A stretch of 64,000 nt of DNA from Rhizomys pruinosus (GCA_009823505.1 VZQC01006311.1:1134450-1198449), one strand, 5' to 3'; shown: positions 34,351 to 46,309, counted from the first letter of the stretch. Program-made: numbers and translations. The notes: generated by a model not told the origin, from the letters alone.

Positions 34351-34504
34351 AAAAGCAAATTCTTTATTGTTTTGAGGTTCAAAAAGGAATAAACAGACCC
34401 CCATACTCTTGTAGCTTTCAGGCTTGCTCCTAAACAACATTGGCAATTGCTGTAGTAAAGCATACATTAATGTGAAGCTAGCTAATAAAAAACATTTACT
34501 GAAG

Positions 34505-34695
34505 AGCTGGAGAGTTGTTAAGAGCCCTGGCTGCTTACCCTGGTTCTTTTCCCAGCACCCACATAGTTACAATGGCCTGTAACTCCAGATCCAGAGTATT
34601 CAGTGCCCTCTTCTGGCCTCTGCAGGCACTGCACACATGTGATACACTTACATGCAGATGAAAGTCTTATATGTAAAATAAAATATTAAAAAATT
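34505..34695 (+). mobile_element. B2 SINE (older)
   Basis: GAGCTGGAGAGTTGTTAAGAG to AAATAAAATATTAAAAAA, with a deletion at the A box. Confidence 0.75.
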
Positions 34696-34873
34696 TTTAC
34701 TGAATTCCTACCTACTGGAAATGAAGGAGTAAAATGTACAGTCTTAGGTAGAGGCATTTGAAACTCTGTGGTGGTATAGATTTTTATGCATCAGAATTAC
34801 ATAGCTAATTTAGGTGAGCAGAGCCTTGCTTACTTTTTAGTACACTTCATGTCTGGGCTAGTTTCTAAGAGGT

Positions 34874-35124
34874 AATTTTTTTATTTTTATTTTTATTTAT
34901 TTCTGTATGTGTATGAATGTACTGTCTGCATGCAAGTTTGTGCACCTGTGCCGTGCAATGCCGCAGAGGTCAGAAGAGGGTGTCGGATTCCCCTGGAACT
35001 GGAGTTCTCCTGGAATTAGAGTTTCAGACGGTTCTCAGCTGCCATGTGGGTGCTGGGGATCAAACCCGGGTCCTCTGTAAGAGCGGTCGGCGCTCTTAAC
35101 CGCTAGGCCATCTCTCCAGCCCCC
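34874..35124 (-). mobile_element. B2 SINE, long variant (young)
   Basis: Target duplication CTAAGAGGTAATTTTTT at 34866 and 35126. Confidence 0.95.
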
Positions 35125-35237
35125 TCTAAGAGGTAATTTTTTAACAAAGTCTAAGTGGAGTTTGTTCTAGATAAGAGAGTCTCAAACCTTGTCCATGCAT
35201 CAGAATCACTTGGAGAGCTTATTAAGACACAAATTTG

Positions 35238-35400
35238 GGCCGGGTGTTATGGCACATGACTTTAATCCCAGCACTCAGCAGAGGCAAGCAGATCTTTGTG
35301 AGTTCAAGGCCAGCCTGGTCTATGTAGTGAGTTTTAGGCCAGCTGGGACTAAAGGGAGACCCTGTCTCAAAAAGGCCCCCCCCCAAAAAAAAAACAAAAC
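35238..35400 (+). mobile_element. B1 SINE
   Basis: GGCCGGGTGTTATGGCACATG to an A-rich tail with a C run. Confidence 0.88.
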
Positions 35401-35459
35401 CCCACAAATTCCTGATAGTGATAGTTATTCAGTTAAGTAGGGCCCAATAATTGCTTTTT

Positions 35460-36030
35460 TATTTAAATCAGAGTTTCAGCATGTAGCATAGGGGAGGCAT
35501 TCCCCTTGACTCTGCCTCCCCTATGCTAGGATTATAAGAGTGTGCCACTATGCCCACAAGATTTTGTATTGCTCTTTCTTTCACACTGTTAGGACCTGGT
35601 GTTTGTTCCTTTGCAAACTTTCCAAAATACCCTTTTTTTTTGAGAGAGAGAGAAAGGGCTGCATTATGTAGCTTTGGCCCTGGAACTTGCTATGTAGACT
35701 AGTCTGGCCTGGAACTCAGAGATCCCCTGTCCCTGCCCCTGCCCCTGCCCCTGCATCTGCATCGTGTTGAGATTAAAGGCATGTGCCTCATTCTTGGCAT
35801 TTTACTATTTAAATATTTAAATTTTTTAAAATTTATGTTTACATATAGGTGTCTGTGTCAATGTATTCCATGTGTGTATAGTGCCCACAGGGGCCAGAAG
35901 AGGGCATCAGATCCCCTGGTACTGGAAGTGTAGGTGGTTATGAGCTGTTAGATATGGTTGCTGGGAACCAAATTCAGTCTTTGGAAAGAGCAGTGAGCAC
36001 TTGTAACTGCCAAGCCCTGTCCGCAGCACC
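35460..36030 (-). mobile_element. Old SINE relics and a B2
   Basis: B4-like relic at 35460-35560, old B1 at about 35640-35805 with a (CCCCTG)n tract at 35727-35752, and B2 at about 35830-36020. Confidence 0.55.
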
Positions 36031-36039
36031 AAAGCATGC

Positions 36040-36395
36040 CATTTTTAGCTTATTTAGCTCTCACACAGTCTGAGGAAGATTTCAGTATGATTCTCCCCCA
36101 GTGCTTGGTCCTTCCGCTTGGGGCCTGGTTGCATCAACTCAAGCTCCTCTGCCTCTCCTGGACACTGTGGGCTCCACTCCTTCCGTGATTTCAGTCACCA
36201 CCTTTAGGAAACCTTCATCTGCAGTCCTGAAATGCGAGGCATTTCATTTGGATTGTACTCGTTAGCTGCCTTCTGGAGCTTTCCATCATTAAACTCTGCT
36301 AGACCACTCTGTCTTACTGTGCAGAGCTTCACTGGTGCAGCTTACATCTGTCTGGCCTGTGTGTACAGATCTTACCAGAAATGATCCTGCTGGGA
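36040..36395. other. Intergenic, unique
   Basis: No repeat or gene was recognised. Confidence 0.5.
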
Positions 36396-36399
36396 AACT

Positions 36400-36895
36400 G
36401 GTTTTTTTTTTGGTCTTTTCGAGACAGGGTCTCCCTGTAGTCCCAGCTGTCCTGGAACTTACTCTGTAGACCAGACTGGCCTTGAACTCACAAAGATCCG
36501 CCTGCCTCTGCCTCCCAAGTGCTAGGATTAAAGGCGTGCGCCACCATACCTGGCGGGAAGCTGGTTTTGAAAGCCCTATAGGATATTGCTGGCAGAGAAA
36601 CACTGGAAGATGACTTCTTAGTCACAGATCTTTACCTTGATCCCTTTTTTTTTTTTTTTAAAGCCGTATTGACTTTTTAAAAAATTTATTTTTATTTTTT
36701 GTATAGGACTTTTGCCTGTATATATATTAAGTGCACACATGCATGGATTGCTGGTGGAATCCAGGAGAGGGGCTTGGATCCCCTAGAACTGGAGTTACAG
36801 ACAGTTGAGAGATGCCATGTGGGTGTTGGGAACTGAACCTGGGTCTTCTGCAAGACAGCCAGTGCTCTTAATTGCTGAGCCTTCTCTCTAACCCC
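36400..36895 (-). mobile_element. B1 then B2 SINE
   Basis: Young B1 at 36402-36555 (flanked by GGGAAACTGGTTTT and GGGAAGCTGGTTTT) and a diverged B2 at about 36680-36892. Confidence 0.85.
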
Positions 36896-36899
36896 TCTA

Positions 36900-38420
36900 T
36901 TGATTCTCAATTGTTTCTTTTCTCTCTGAATCCATTGCTTAATAGTCCATTAGTTCCTTCCTAGCTATATCATAACTCTTAGTCACAAGAAGGGAATTTT
37001 CTCCTCAGGTTAACTTAAACATAGAAAGGAAAGTTGATCATCAAGGCCTAGGAAAGTCCTGGTAAGCTGAAGTATAGATTTCTTGTAGATCCTCCAAAGA
37101 AGTGGAATGTTATCAGCATCTCTAAGTGGTTCTCTGCTTCATCAAGGCACTGTTCTCTTTCTCTGCTGACTAGCTTTCTACCACTCCTCCAGCTGTCCTC
37201 TAGTTCCCAAGTTTACATGTAATAGAAACTCACCAGCTGTTTCTGAATGCCAACCAAATTCCTGATGGAAAAAAATCAGCCCAAGTGGATCAAGTGTCCA
37301 AGGGACTAATTAGGCTTGAGGTAAGGTCATGTAGTGCCAACATGGCTTCAGAGATGCCTACCTTTATTAAAGAGTGAGATGGAGGGTGGAGGCGGTGTCA
37401 AGAGACCTTCAGGGGTGAGGCAAAATTTGGGATTCAGGTCCTGCAAAAGAGAACTGGTAGGTACTTTCGCTGCTTGGGATTAGGACACTGATGGACTATA
37501 CTGTAGGAGAAAGTATAACAAGGAAGGGGTATTGTTATTAAGTTCAATTAAGATGCTCTCTGCCAGAACCTTTTGTCTCAGCAGAAGTTATCATAAATCC
37601 TCTGAAGGAAAATGACGCTACAGTTTCAGTGATTCTACAAGCAAGCTTTCAAACATCCTGCTCACCATTCAAAATAACCAGGGGAAGGAAGACAGCTTGA
37701 ATGAGAACAACGAAAGCAATAGATGATCAGTGCCATAGGGGCTCCAGATTGTAACCTTGTCAGGTATATGCATATACAGATATATCAGATATAATTAGGA
37801 TTAATGACATTAAAAGATGAACTTATGATTTATTAGAGGACTGGAAACAATATATTACATGTACTTCATGTTTATATATTTATAAAAACAAAATTTGAAA
37901 AATCCCCAAAATGTCTAGAACAGAAAATATTAGTTTAAAAGGAGTCTACTAATCTAGAAGTTCATACTCAGCAATTATTTTTTCTTTTGAGACAGGATCT
38001 CATATACTCCATGCTGGCCTCCACATTGCCAAAGATTGATTACCTGAACTTCCTGTCGTTATGCCTCTTCCTCCTGAGTGCTGGGATTACAGGCATATGC
38101 CACTCTGCCTGGTTTATTCAGTGCTAGGAATGAACTCAAGGCTCTGTGCATGCTAGGCAAGCACTCTTACCATTTTCCAGCTCCCATATCCAACATTAGT
38201 TTTCAAAAGTGGTGGAGAAAATAAAGATGTTTTCAGACAAAAGCAGAGAGATGTTTGGATGAAAGGAACTTAATTTTTGAAGCAGCTTTTTTTTTTTTTT
38301 TTTTTTTTTTTAAGGGAGATGGAAGAATGGTCAAAGAAGCAAGAAGAAATTAAGAATCAGAGGAAAAGGGTAAATACAAATTTGGTTGGTGCTATGTGGA
38401 ATGCTGGCCTAGTACTGTGA
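36900..38420. other. Intergenic; probable ancient L1 relic with an inserted B4
   Basis: No B1 or B2 from 36.9 to 39.5 kb. About 37560-38300 (GGAGAAAATAAAGATGTTTT, then CAGACAAAAGCAGAGAG) resembles an old mammalian L1 3' region. A B4-type SINE (B1 part plus an ID-like head ending CCAGCTCCC) interrupts it at about 37985-38190 on the minus strand. Confidence 0.4.
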
Positions 38421-39420
38421 ATCTCCCTATTTGTTTATGAGGTGGCAGAAGGTTAGATTATGATGTGAAATCCCTATTTCTAAACTGTCAGAAACTAACT
38501 TAGAAAAATAACACAGTGGGTGCCAAACCAAAGCACACAGCCCCATGACTACCATGTTGCAGCCCCTGCTTGACTTCACACCTTAGGAGATGGCAGTGCG
38601 GTACATGTAAACATCTCAGTCAGCAGACTGCCTGAAGAAATGGGTCCCAATTGCTTCCTTGCTGGGTTTCTGGGTCCTGTGTGTCAGGGGTTTGCAGGGT
38701 TTTAAACTGTCTTTGTAGTGGGTTGTTCACCCCAGCTGAGTCAGACATGTGCTCCCAGAGATTTTTTTCCTTCCTTCTGTTGCAACGTTCCTAATGATGC
38801 ATTCTGACTTTTTCACTCTGTTTTCTACACATTTGTCACCACTTCTGCATTTGGATCTTCATGCTGGAAAATCTGAGGCTTACATGGAAGATTGATTTTT
38901 AATGCCTCTTGTGTTGTTTTTCTGCTATAACATTTGCATGCAATTATGTTATTTTAAAAATAGGAGTCCAAGGAGCTTGAAAAAAAAAAAAGAATCTTCT
39001 GGGTGGATGAGAAAATGGAAAGGCTGGCCTTTAATTTTGTTAACATCCCAATTACATTGTGGTAACCCTTGTGAAGATTTCTGTCCCTTGTAATGCAACA
39101 CCTGGTTTTTGTTCCAGGGACAGGGACCAAGCCTGGCTTACTCAATTTTTGCTCAATCATGGAGGACAACGGCTTATGTTTCCACTGGCCAGTAGAGGGC
39201 ACTGTTTCAAAGTTGTTAGAGGGAAGATTTTCCACAGTTCCACATGCCTCTTTTGTTTGCAGAAGGTTTTTTTATTCATGGTACCAGTAAGAAGCTTCTC
39301 AATTAATGTTTTTCTGTATTTTCCAAGTGCTTTACAGAATGAGTTATTTGTATATGTTGTGCTGGAAAATGGGGATGCCTTGAGAAGTCGTCTTCAGGCA
39401 GCTGCTGCTTATGCAGTGAT
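38420..39420. other. Intergenic, unique
   Basis: About 1 kb without a recent repeat; no gene was recognised. Confidence 0.45.
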
Positions 39421-39432
39421 AATAGCTGCCGT

Positions 39433-39467
<35 letters not shown>

Positions 39468-39471
39468 TTTT
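39433..39471. repeat. (TTTA)n microsatellite
   Basis: Tetranucleotide tract that starts within the duplicated target of dimeric SINE copy 5. Confidence 0.9.
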
Positions 39472-39511
39472 TGAATTCTTTGCCCATTGTCCTTTTTTGT
39501 TTATTCTCTGC

Positions 39512-39769
39512 ATTTTTTTTTTTTTTTTTTTTTAAGACAGGGTCTCCCTGTAGCCCCAGCTGGCCTGGAATTCACTCTGTAGACCAGGCTGGCCTGGAAC
39601 TCACAGAGATCCGCCTACCTCTGCCTCCCAAGTGCTAGGATTAAAGGCATGTGCCACCACGCCTGGGTTTAAGACAGTTCTTAGCTGCCATGTGGGTGCT
39701 GGGAATTGAACTGGGGTCCTCTGCAAGAACAGTAGGTGCTCTTAACCTCTGAGCCATCTCTCCAGCCCC
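39512..39769 (-). mobile_element. Dimeric B2-head/B1 SINE, copy 5, with flanking duplication
   Basis: B1 up to about 39667, then head at 39668-39769 (102 nt). The 14-bp AGCTGCCATTTATT at 39770-39783 matches AGCTGCCGTTTATT at 39424-39437 in 13 of 14 bases, so the whole dimer plus a long T/A tail sits inside one duplicated target within an old MIR. Confidence 0.85.
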
Positions 39770-39960
39770 AGCTGCCATTTATTAAGCACCTGCTGTGTGC
39801 CGGCTTGTGCTCATGCTTTAGATATTGATCTTTAACAGCCATCTTTCTGATTTGCCAGGTTACTTCAGGGAAGCTTATGGGGAGAAGTGAAACGATTTGC
39901 CTAAAGACACAGTGAAGATGGTTTCATGTGGAGGGAGATCTGTGCTCAGAACTAAGCTCT
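39770..39960 (+). mobile_element. MIR SINE
   Basis: TTTATTAAGCACCTGCTGTG through GAAACGATTTGCCTAAAGACAC matches the MIR core pattern; interrupted on its left by dimeric SINE copy 5. Confidence 0.7.
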
Positions 39961-40339
39961 TTGGAGGGAACTGTGTTTTCCCCCAAAGGAGTATTTCATT
40001 GGCCTTGAACAGCAATCACCTATGAGAGATAATGGTTTATTCTTTCCATCTTTTTACTGGGTATTGGCCTTGTGTATGTGAAGGAAGCACGCTACCAGTG
40101 AGCTCTATCCCCAACCCTATTTTTCACCTTTTATTTCTGTTTATTTTGTGTGGATATGGAGGGGTGGGGATGTTTGTGTGGAGGCCAGACATCAAAGGTT
40201 GTCCTCAAGACTACCTGCTTTGAGACAGACTCTTCTCATTGACCTGGAGCTCACCGACTCAACTAGCCAGTAATGTGCATGTGTCCTCTTGTCTCTGTCT
40301 TTCCGGCACTATTATAAGCACATGCCTAGCATTTTTGCA

Positions 40340-40573
40340 TGGATTTTAAAAATATTTATTTATTTATTATGTATATGAATGTACTGTCTGCTTGCAGGTT
40401 TGTGCACCCATGTCATGCAATGCCTTGGAGGTCAGAAGAGGGTGTCAGATTCCCCTGGAACTGGAGTTAAAGACAGTTCTCAGCCGCCATGTGGGTGCTG
40501 GGGATTGAACCCTGGTCCTCTGCAAGAGCAGTCAGCACTCTTAACCGAACCACTGAGCCATCTCTCCAGCCCT
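40340..40573 (-). mobile_element. B2 SINE, short variant
   Basis: Contains TAAAGACAGTTCTCAGCCGC and ends CCATCTCTCCAGCCC. The flanks share a GCATGGATTTT / ACATGGATTTT duplication (40338 and 40577). Confidence 0.93.
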
Positions 40574-40574
40574 T

Positions 40575-41025
40575 TACATGGATTTTTAAGAATGGAACTC
40601 AGGTCTTCATGCTTGCCAAGCACATACTTTACTGACTAAGCCACCTTCCCGACTCACTTTTTATTCAAGTTGTCAGGGTGGCCTTGCCCTTGAACTTGAA
40701 ATCCTCCTGTCTCAGCATTTCAAGTAGCTAGGATTATAGGTCTGGCTGAGAAGTACAACTTTAATTTTATTTATTATTGTTTGTGTGTGTGATGTATGTA
40801 TGCGAGTGCAGGCTCACAATTACTATGGTGCTCCAACAACAGGCACACGAAAAAAAAAAACCAGTTACTATGGTGCATGGGTGGAGGTCAGAGGACAGCT
40901 TTTGAGAATCCGTTTTCTCCTTTCACTGTGGATTCTGGGGATTGAACTTGGGGTGTCAGTCTTCTATAACAAGTATTTTTAACCTACAGAGTCCTCTCAT
41001 AGGTCACCATCTCTGGCCTGAGAAG
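40575..41025 (-). mobile_element. Old B4-like and B2-like relics
   Basis: Head-like block at 40590-40655, B1-like block at 40670-40745 and an old B2/B3 at about 40765-41010, running up to the minisatellite. Confidence 0.45.
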
Positions 41026-41030
41026 GAAAA

Positions 41031-42385
41031 GCCTATGAGAAGTGTGTTCCTAGGACAAGCGTATGAGAAGTGTGCGTTCCTAGGACAAGCCTATGAAAAG
41101 TGTGCGTTCCTAGGACAAGCGTATGAGAAGTGTGCGTTCCTAGGACAAGCCTATGAGAAGTGTGCATTCCTAGGACAAGCGTATGAGAAGTGTGCGTTCC
41201 TAGGACAAGTATGAGAAGTGTGGGTTCCTAGGACAAGCCTATGAGAAGTGTGTGTTCCTAGGACAAGCCTATGAGAAGTGTGCGTTCCTAGGACAAGCCT
41301 ATGAGAAGTGTGCGTTCCTAGGACAAGCCTATGAGAAGTGTGCGTTCCTAGGACAAGCCTATGAGAAGTGTGGGTTCCTAGGACAAGCCTATGAGAAGTG
41401 TGGGTTCCTAGGACAAGCCTATGAGAAGTGTGGGTTCCTAGGACAAGCCTATGAGAAGTGTGCGTTCCTAGGACAAGCCTATGAGAAGTGTGCGTTCCTA
41501 GGACAAGCCTATGAGAAGTGTGCGTTCCTAGGACAAGCCTATGAGAAGTGTGGGTTCCTAGGACAAGCCTATGAGAAGTGTGGGTTCCTAGGACAAGCCT
41601 ATGAGAAGTGTGGGTTCCTAGGACAAGCCTATGAGAAGTGTGCGTTCCTAGGACAAGCCTATGAGAAGTGTGCGTTCCTAGGACAAGCCTATGAGAAGTG
41701 TGCGTTCCTAGGACAAGCCTATGAGAAGTGTGGGTTCCTAGGACAAGCCTATGAGAAGTGTGGGTTCCTAGGACAAGCCTATGAGAAGTGTGGGTTCCTA
41801 GGACAAGCCTATGAGAAGTGTGCGTTCCTAGGACAAGCCTATGAGAAGTGTGCGTTCCTAGGACAAGCCTATGAGAAGTGTGCGTTCCTAGGACAAGCCT
41901 ATGAGAAGTGTGGGTTCCTAGGACAAGCCTATGAGAAGTGTGGGTTCCTAGGACAAGCCTATGAGAAGTGTGGGTTCCTAGGACAAGCCTATGAGAAGTG
42001 TGCGTTCCTAGGACAAGCCTATGAGAAGTGTGCGTTCCTAGGACAAGCCTATGAGAAGTGTGCGTTCCTAGGACAAGCCTATGAGAAGTGTGCATTCCTA
42101 GGACAAGCCTATGAGAAGTGTGGGTTCCTAGGACAAGCCTATGAGAAGTGTGGGTTCCTAGGACAAGCCTATGAGAAGTGTGGGTTCCTAGGACAAGCCT
42201 ATGAGAAGTGTGCGTTCCTAGGACAAGCCTATGAGAAGTGTGCGTTCCTAGGACAAGCCTATGAGAAGTGTGCGTTCCTAGGAGAAGCCTATGAGAAGTG
42301 TGGGTTCCTAGGACAAGCCTATGAGAAGTGTGCGTTCCTAGGACAAGCCTATGAGAAGTATGCGTTCCTAGGACAAGCCTATGAG
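41031..42385. repeat. 30-bp minisatellite with 180-bp higher-order structure (about 45 units)
   Basis: The unit contains TTCCTAGGACAAGC, TATGAGAAGTGTG and one CCTAGG palindrome. Units differ mainly at one base (TGCGTT or TGGGTT). From 41281 they follow the order CCC GGG repeated, giving a 180-bp higher-order unit that is base-identical over about 780 bp. At the left edge (41031-41220) units instead alternate GCGTATGAG and GCCTATGAG. Edge units have 2-nt losses. Because 30 is a multiple of 3 and the unit lacks stops in some frames, both strands stay open for over 370 codons. I do not call these coding. Confidence 0.98.
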
Positions 42386-42539
42386 TAACTTCACTCATTT
42401 CTTTTCTTTCCAAAGTCCAGCCCACTCTTTGCTTAAAGAAACTAAACTTTGCTTCTCAATCTCCTCTGAAACTGGGAGCTGTGGTGTTCTGTCAGGTCTG
42501 TCTTCTCCAGGGGAAAACAAATATGAATGGCACAGGCTT

Positions 42540-42830
42540 AGCATTCATTTACTTATTCATCCAAGCAATAAATATGTATTGAGCGTCTACTGCATGTATG
42601 CTGGGGCTGTTCTGGGTTCTGGGGACACAAGAATAAGCAAACGAAATAAGCTTACTAGGTTAGGCAGGGTAATAAACAAAGGCCATTTGTAAGAGTGCTT
42701 TGAAATGGAGAGGGGAATGGGGTTTTGTTTTAGATAGTTGGTCAGGGAAGATCCCTCTGATAACTTAATATTTGGTCAGAGGCCTGGGAAGGTATGGAGA
42801 AAGCCTGTGGATGCCGGGAGGAAAGTTTAA
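42540..42830 (+). mobile_element. L2-like LINE relic
   Basis: TATTGAGCGTCTACTGCATG through GTTCTGGGTTCTGGGGACAC, then GGTCAGGGAAGATCCCTCTG, fits the L2 3' region. Confidence 0.5.
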
Positions 42831-42869
42831 GCAAACATAGCATCACAGGGTAGTGGCTGGATACAGTGG

Positions 42870-43370
42870 TTGAGGGGAGAGTACAGTGAGGTCAGAGCCT
42901 GGGACCAGGTGTGGCAGGCCAACAGCTCCAATGTGGGGCTGCTGACCTTAAGGTTGGACAGGCTGAAGAGGGCACGCGCATAGTGATGATGGTCCTGTGG
43001 CCAAACATGGGGCTGCAGGACTGATGGTCCCATGCCCAAACACTGCTGGCTCCCATGACCAAAGAGCTGAAGAGCCAGCTTTGGGGGTGATGGCCCCACA
43101 ATCAAGTACAAGTGTAGTAACAGCCTGGGGATCACATCAGGTGGTGCAAATCCATGAAATCCGTTTATTTCCACACAACTGGTAGCTTAAATAGGTTTGG
43201 GGCAGTGCAGTCTCTACATCACATGGCCCCACCTACCAGTGACCAATCCTAGACCTCTATACCATCATGCATTATCCCAACCCAAAGGGTGGTACCTAGA
43301 AAAGGATGTGCACACAAACAGGTCAGCTCATGATGCCAACCATGTGCTAGCATCATACAACAGGTTGTGC
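42870..43370 (-). mobile_element. Probable solo LTR of an endogenous retrovirus
   Basis: On the minus strand a segment starting TGTTGTATGATGCTAGCACA contains CTATTTAAGC (TATA-like, about 43190) and AATAAA about 20 bp later, the usual U3-R layout of a rodent LTR. No gag, pol or env sequence flanks it. The 3' boundary is not clear. Confidence 0.45.
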
Positions 43371-43514
43371 CTGCATGTGTGCAATGTTTGCCTGAATCCA
43401 GGACTGCTGTTCCATAGTCTAGGAAGGACTTTGCTCATACTCTGAATTAGGGGCAGCTATTATTTCTGAGCAAAGGAATAATATGGGTTAACTTACATTT
43501 TAAAAATTGAATCC

Positions 43515-44050
43515 CAGGGCTGGAGAGATGGCTCAGCGGTTAACAGCGCTGAGTGCTCTTGTAGAGGACCCGGGTTTAATTCCCAGCACCCACATTGCGG
43601 CTAAGAACCGTCTTTAACTCCAGTTCCAGGGGAATCCAACGCCCTCTTCTGACCTCCGTGACATTGCATGACATGGGTGCACCAACCTACATGCAGACAG
43701 TACACTCATATGCATAAAAAGTAATAAATTAAAAAAAAATAGTAAAAGAAAAGAGTGAATCCCAGCACTTGGGAGGCAGAAGCAGGCGGATCTCTGTGAG
43801 TTCTAGGCCAGCCTGGTCTACATAGCAAGTTCCAGGCCAGCTGGAGCTACAGGGAGACCCTGTCTCAAAAAATGACCCCCCCCCCAAAAAAAAAGAGATT
43901 CTGGGTGGGCATGATGGAACATGCCTTTAATCTCAGGACTGGGGAGGCAGAGGCAGGTGGATCTCTGAGTTCAAGGCCAGCCTGGACTACATAGTGAGTT
44001 CCAGGCCAGCCAGGGCCACATATTGAGAGATAGTCTTAAAAAAAAATTGT
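43515..44050 (+). mobile_element. B2 SINE (short variant) and two B1 SINEs
   Basis: B2 at 43517-43745 lies in a TGAATCCCAG target repeated at 43508 and 43757, so it appears to split the 5' end of the B1 at about 43757-43890. A second B1 lies at about 43905-44045. Confidence 0.82.
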
Positions 44051-44323
44051 AGTTCTGTTACTAGAGAAAGAGGAAAGAATGAACATTAAGGTGAGCCACC
44101 AGCTGTTTTTCTTAGAATTTAGTCTGGGAAGCGAGTTCTAGACTCATCTCTGGCATTGTCTAGCCTCATGACCTTGAGCTGAGAGCCCATGTCATTAAAT
44201 CTCTATTTCAATGGCAACATCAAGAAATGGGACTGAACAATTTTGAAGTTCAGTTTTAGGTATAACATTCACAAGTCTGTCATACAAAATGGCATATATA
44301 AAAGAGATAAAAAGTTTTAGGAG

Positions 44324-44660
44324 GGGCTGGAGAGATGGCCCAGTGGTTAAGAGCAATGATTGTTCTTGTAGTTCGATTCCCAGCACCCACATGATGGCTG
44401 ACAACCATCTGTAACTCCAGTTCCAAGGGATCTGACACCATCTTCTGACTTTTATGGGCACTGCATGACACAATGCACTTACATGTATTCAGTCAGTACA
44501 CTCATACACATAAAAAAAATTAGGGGGAAAGATTATGCAAGATGTCTGTCAAGTTAGGCATGGTGGTTTGTGCTTCTAGTTCCAGCGGTTGGGAGGCTGA
44601 GATGGACTGATCTGAGCTCATGAGTTTGAGGCCAGTCCAGGTCCCATTTAACAAAAAAGT
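44324..44660 (+). mobile_element. B2 SINE and an old B1/B4 SINE
   Basis: B2 at 44324-44525 and GTTAGGCATGGTGGTTTGTG from about 44553 (old). Confidence 0.7.
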
Positions 44661-46300
44661 CTACCAACTACCTTAAAATTCATTTTGTAATTGAAAGATG
44701 TGCCCAAAGCATATGAATGATAATACAGTGCTTATTGTATAGGAAGAAATTGTATAAATCTGAATAATCAAGTGCTGTGTTCCTTACTAATACCAACATT
44801 GTCGTATGACCAATTTTTTGACTTCTTGATCTGATTTGCTATAAGCTACCATGTTACAGGGGCCCTTGATTTCAAGGGCTGCAGTTTCTTATCATCAATA
44901 CAGAAAAGTCACATGTAGGTATATAACATGGCAGCAGAAACCAGGTATTCTGAGAGGGGTGATGGGTTGGAGATCCCAGAAGGGAATAAGGTCAGGGGCT
45001 TTATAGGTTTGAATTTTGGGTGGTATGGAAAAACAGGATGTGTGTAGAAGTGGCTGTTTGGAACTCTGGATGGGCTGGGGTGGGCTTGGCCAGCCAGGAA
45101 TGCTTTCTAGGTGAGAGTATGACAAGGGCCCTGTTTAGCTGGAGATGAAGCACAGTGGCATGATGGAAAGATCTTAGTATTCAGGGTTAAGCAGACCTAG
45201 CGCTGAACCCTGAATCACCTGCTTTCTAGCTCCAAGTCTTTGGATCTCACTCTATGCATGTGGGAAGAGTAATACAACCCTTGTCATTGGTTGGTGTCTG
45301 TATCAAATGCATAGGTGTCATCTGTAGCCATCAGTGAAAAGTGCTTCAGTGAAAAGCAGGCTGCTGCTTTAAAGGACAATTCCCATTATCCCTTATAGTT
45401 TCTGGAGCTGTCAAAATCTTACTATCTCCATTAGTGGCATTTGATGTGTTTTTCCTATGAATACAGTAATGTGCTGAAAACCAATTAAAATTTCTATAGA
45501 AAAGTAGTCGCATGTGATGATCGTGAGGAAGGGATCTGACTTAGTAGCCTGTTGGTTGTGACATCTTCTTTGCTTCTGGAAACCACTATTAAGGATGAAG
45601 AATGCCTTGGGCCACCCAGGGGAACTTCTGAGCACTGTATTCTTCCAGACACCCAGCTCCTCTCTTCCTCTTTCCCATTGCCCTGGTGTCAAGCTCCCCC
45701 CTTAACACTGCTGCCGTCCAGCTTCTCTCATCTCCACGATTCGTTCTGTCCAGTCCCAACTCCTCAGGACTTCTCTTTGGCCTTCTGCCTGCTTCCCACA
45801 CCCACTCTGGCCTCTTTCTCTGTCCATTTTCTACACGACAGCTGGGCTACTATTTTCAGAGCAGATCTGATTGTGGCTGGCTCCAGCCTCCAGTCTCTCT
45901 TTGCCTTTGGAACCTGGCCTTCTCCCCCAGTGTCATCTGGTGTCCTTCTGCCCTCTCTCTGCCAGTCCAGTCATACTGCCCTGCCTCTGCTGTGTGGAAG
46001 GAATCTTATTCCCTGAGCTTCAAGGCTTGTATACATGTTTTCCATTTAGCTGGAAAGCGTCTTATCCTCCCAGATTCTAGGTTAGTTTTCACTTCTACAG
46101 GAAAGGGGTCAGTCCCTCAATTCCCTCACTACCTCATATCTTCTCAGAATGGAGCATTTCTCCCTTCTGGTCTTACTGTCATCAAAAATTCATTTACATG
46201 ATGAGCTGAATATCTGTATCCGTCAGCAGTTGGGAGCTCTGTGAGTCTCTGGAACCTGGGATAATGGTTATATGATAGGTATTCAGTCAGTGCTGTCCTC
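44660..46300. other. Intergenic, unique
   Basis: About 1.6 kb without recent SINEs. C/T-rich at 45650-46010, where several overlapping open frames arise; none has recognisable similarity. Confidence 0.5.
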
Positions 46301-46309
46301 TATCATTTT

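Noticed and set aside
41031..42385. CRISPR-like regular repeats
   Set aside because: Units are directly adjacent with no unique spacers, and the DNA is mammalian.
41151..42425. Long open frames (424 codons on -, 378 on +) in one place
   Set aside because: Both are products of a stop-free 30-bp tandem repeat; no promoter, splice site or non-repeat domain supports a protein.
45552..46201. Overlapping frames of 154 and 171 codons
   Set aside because: They arise in a C/T-rich stretch; no conserved motif, start context or splice structure was seen.
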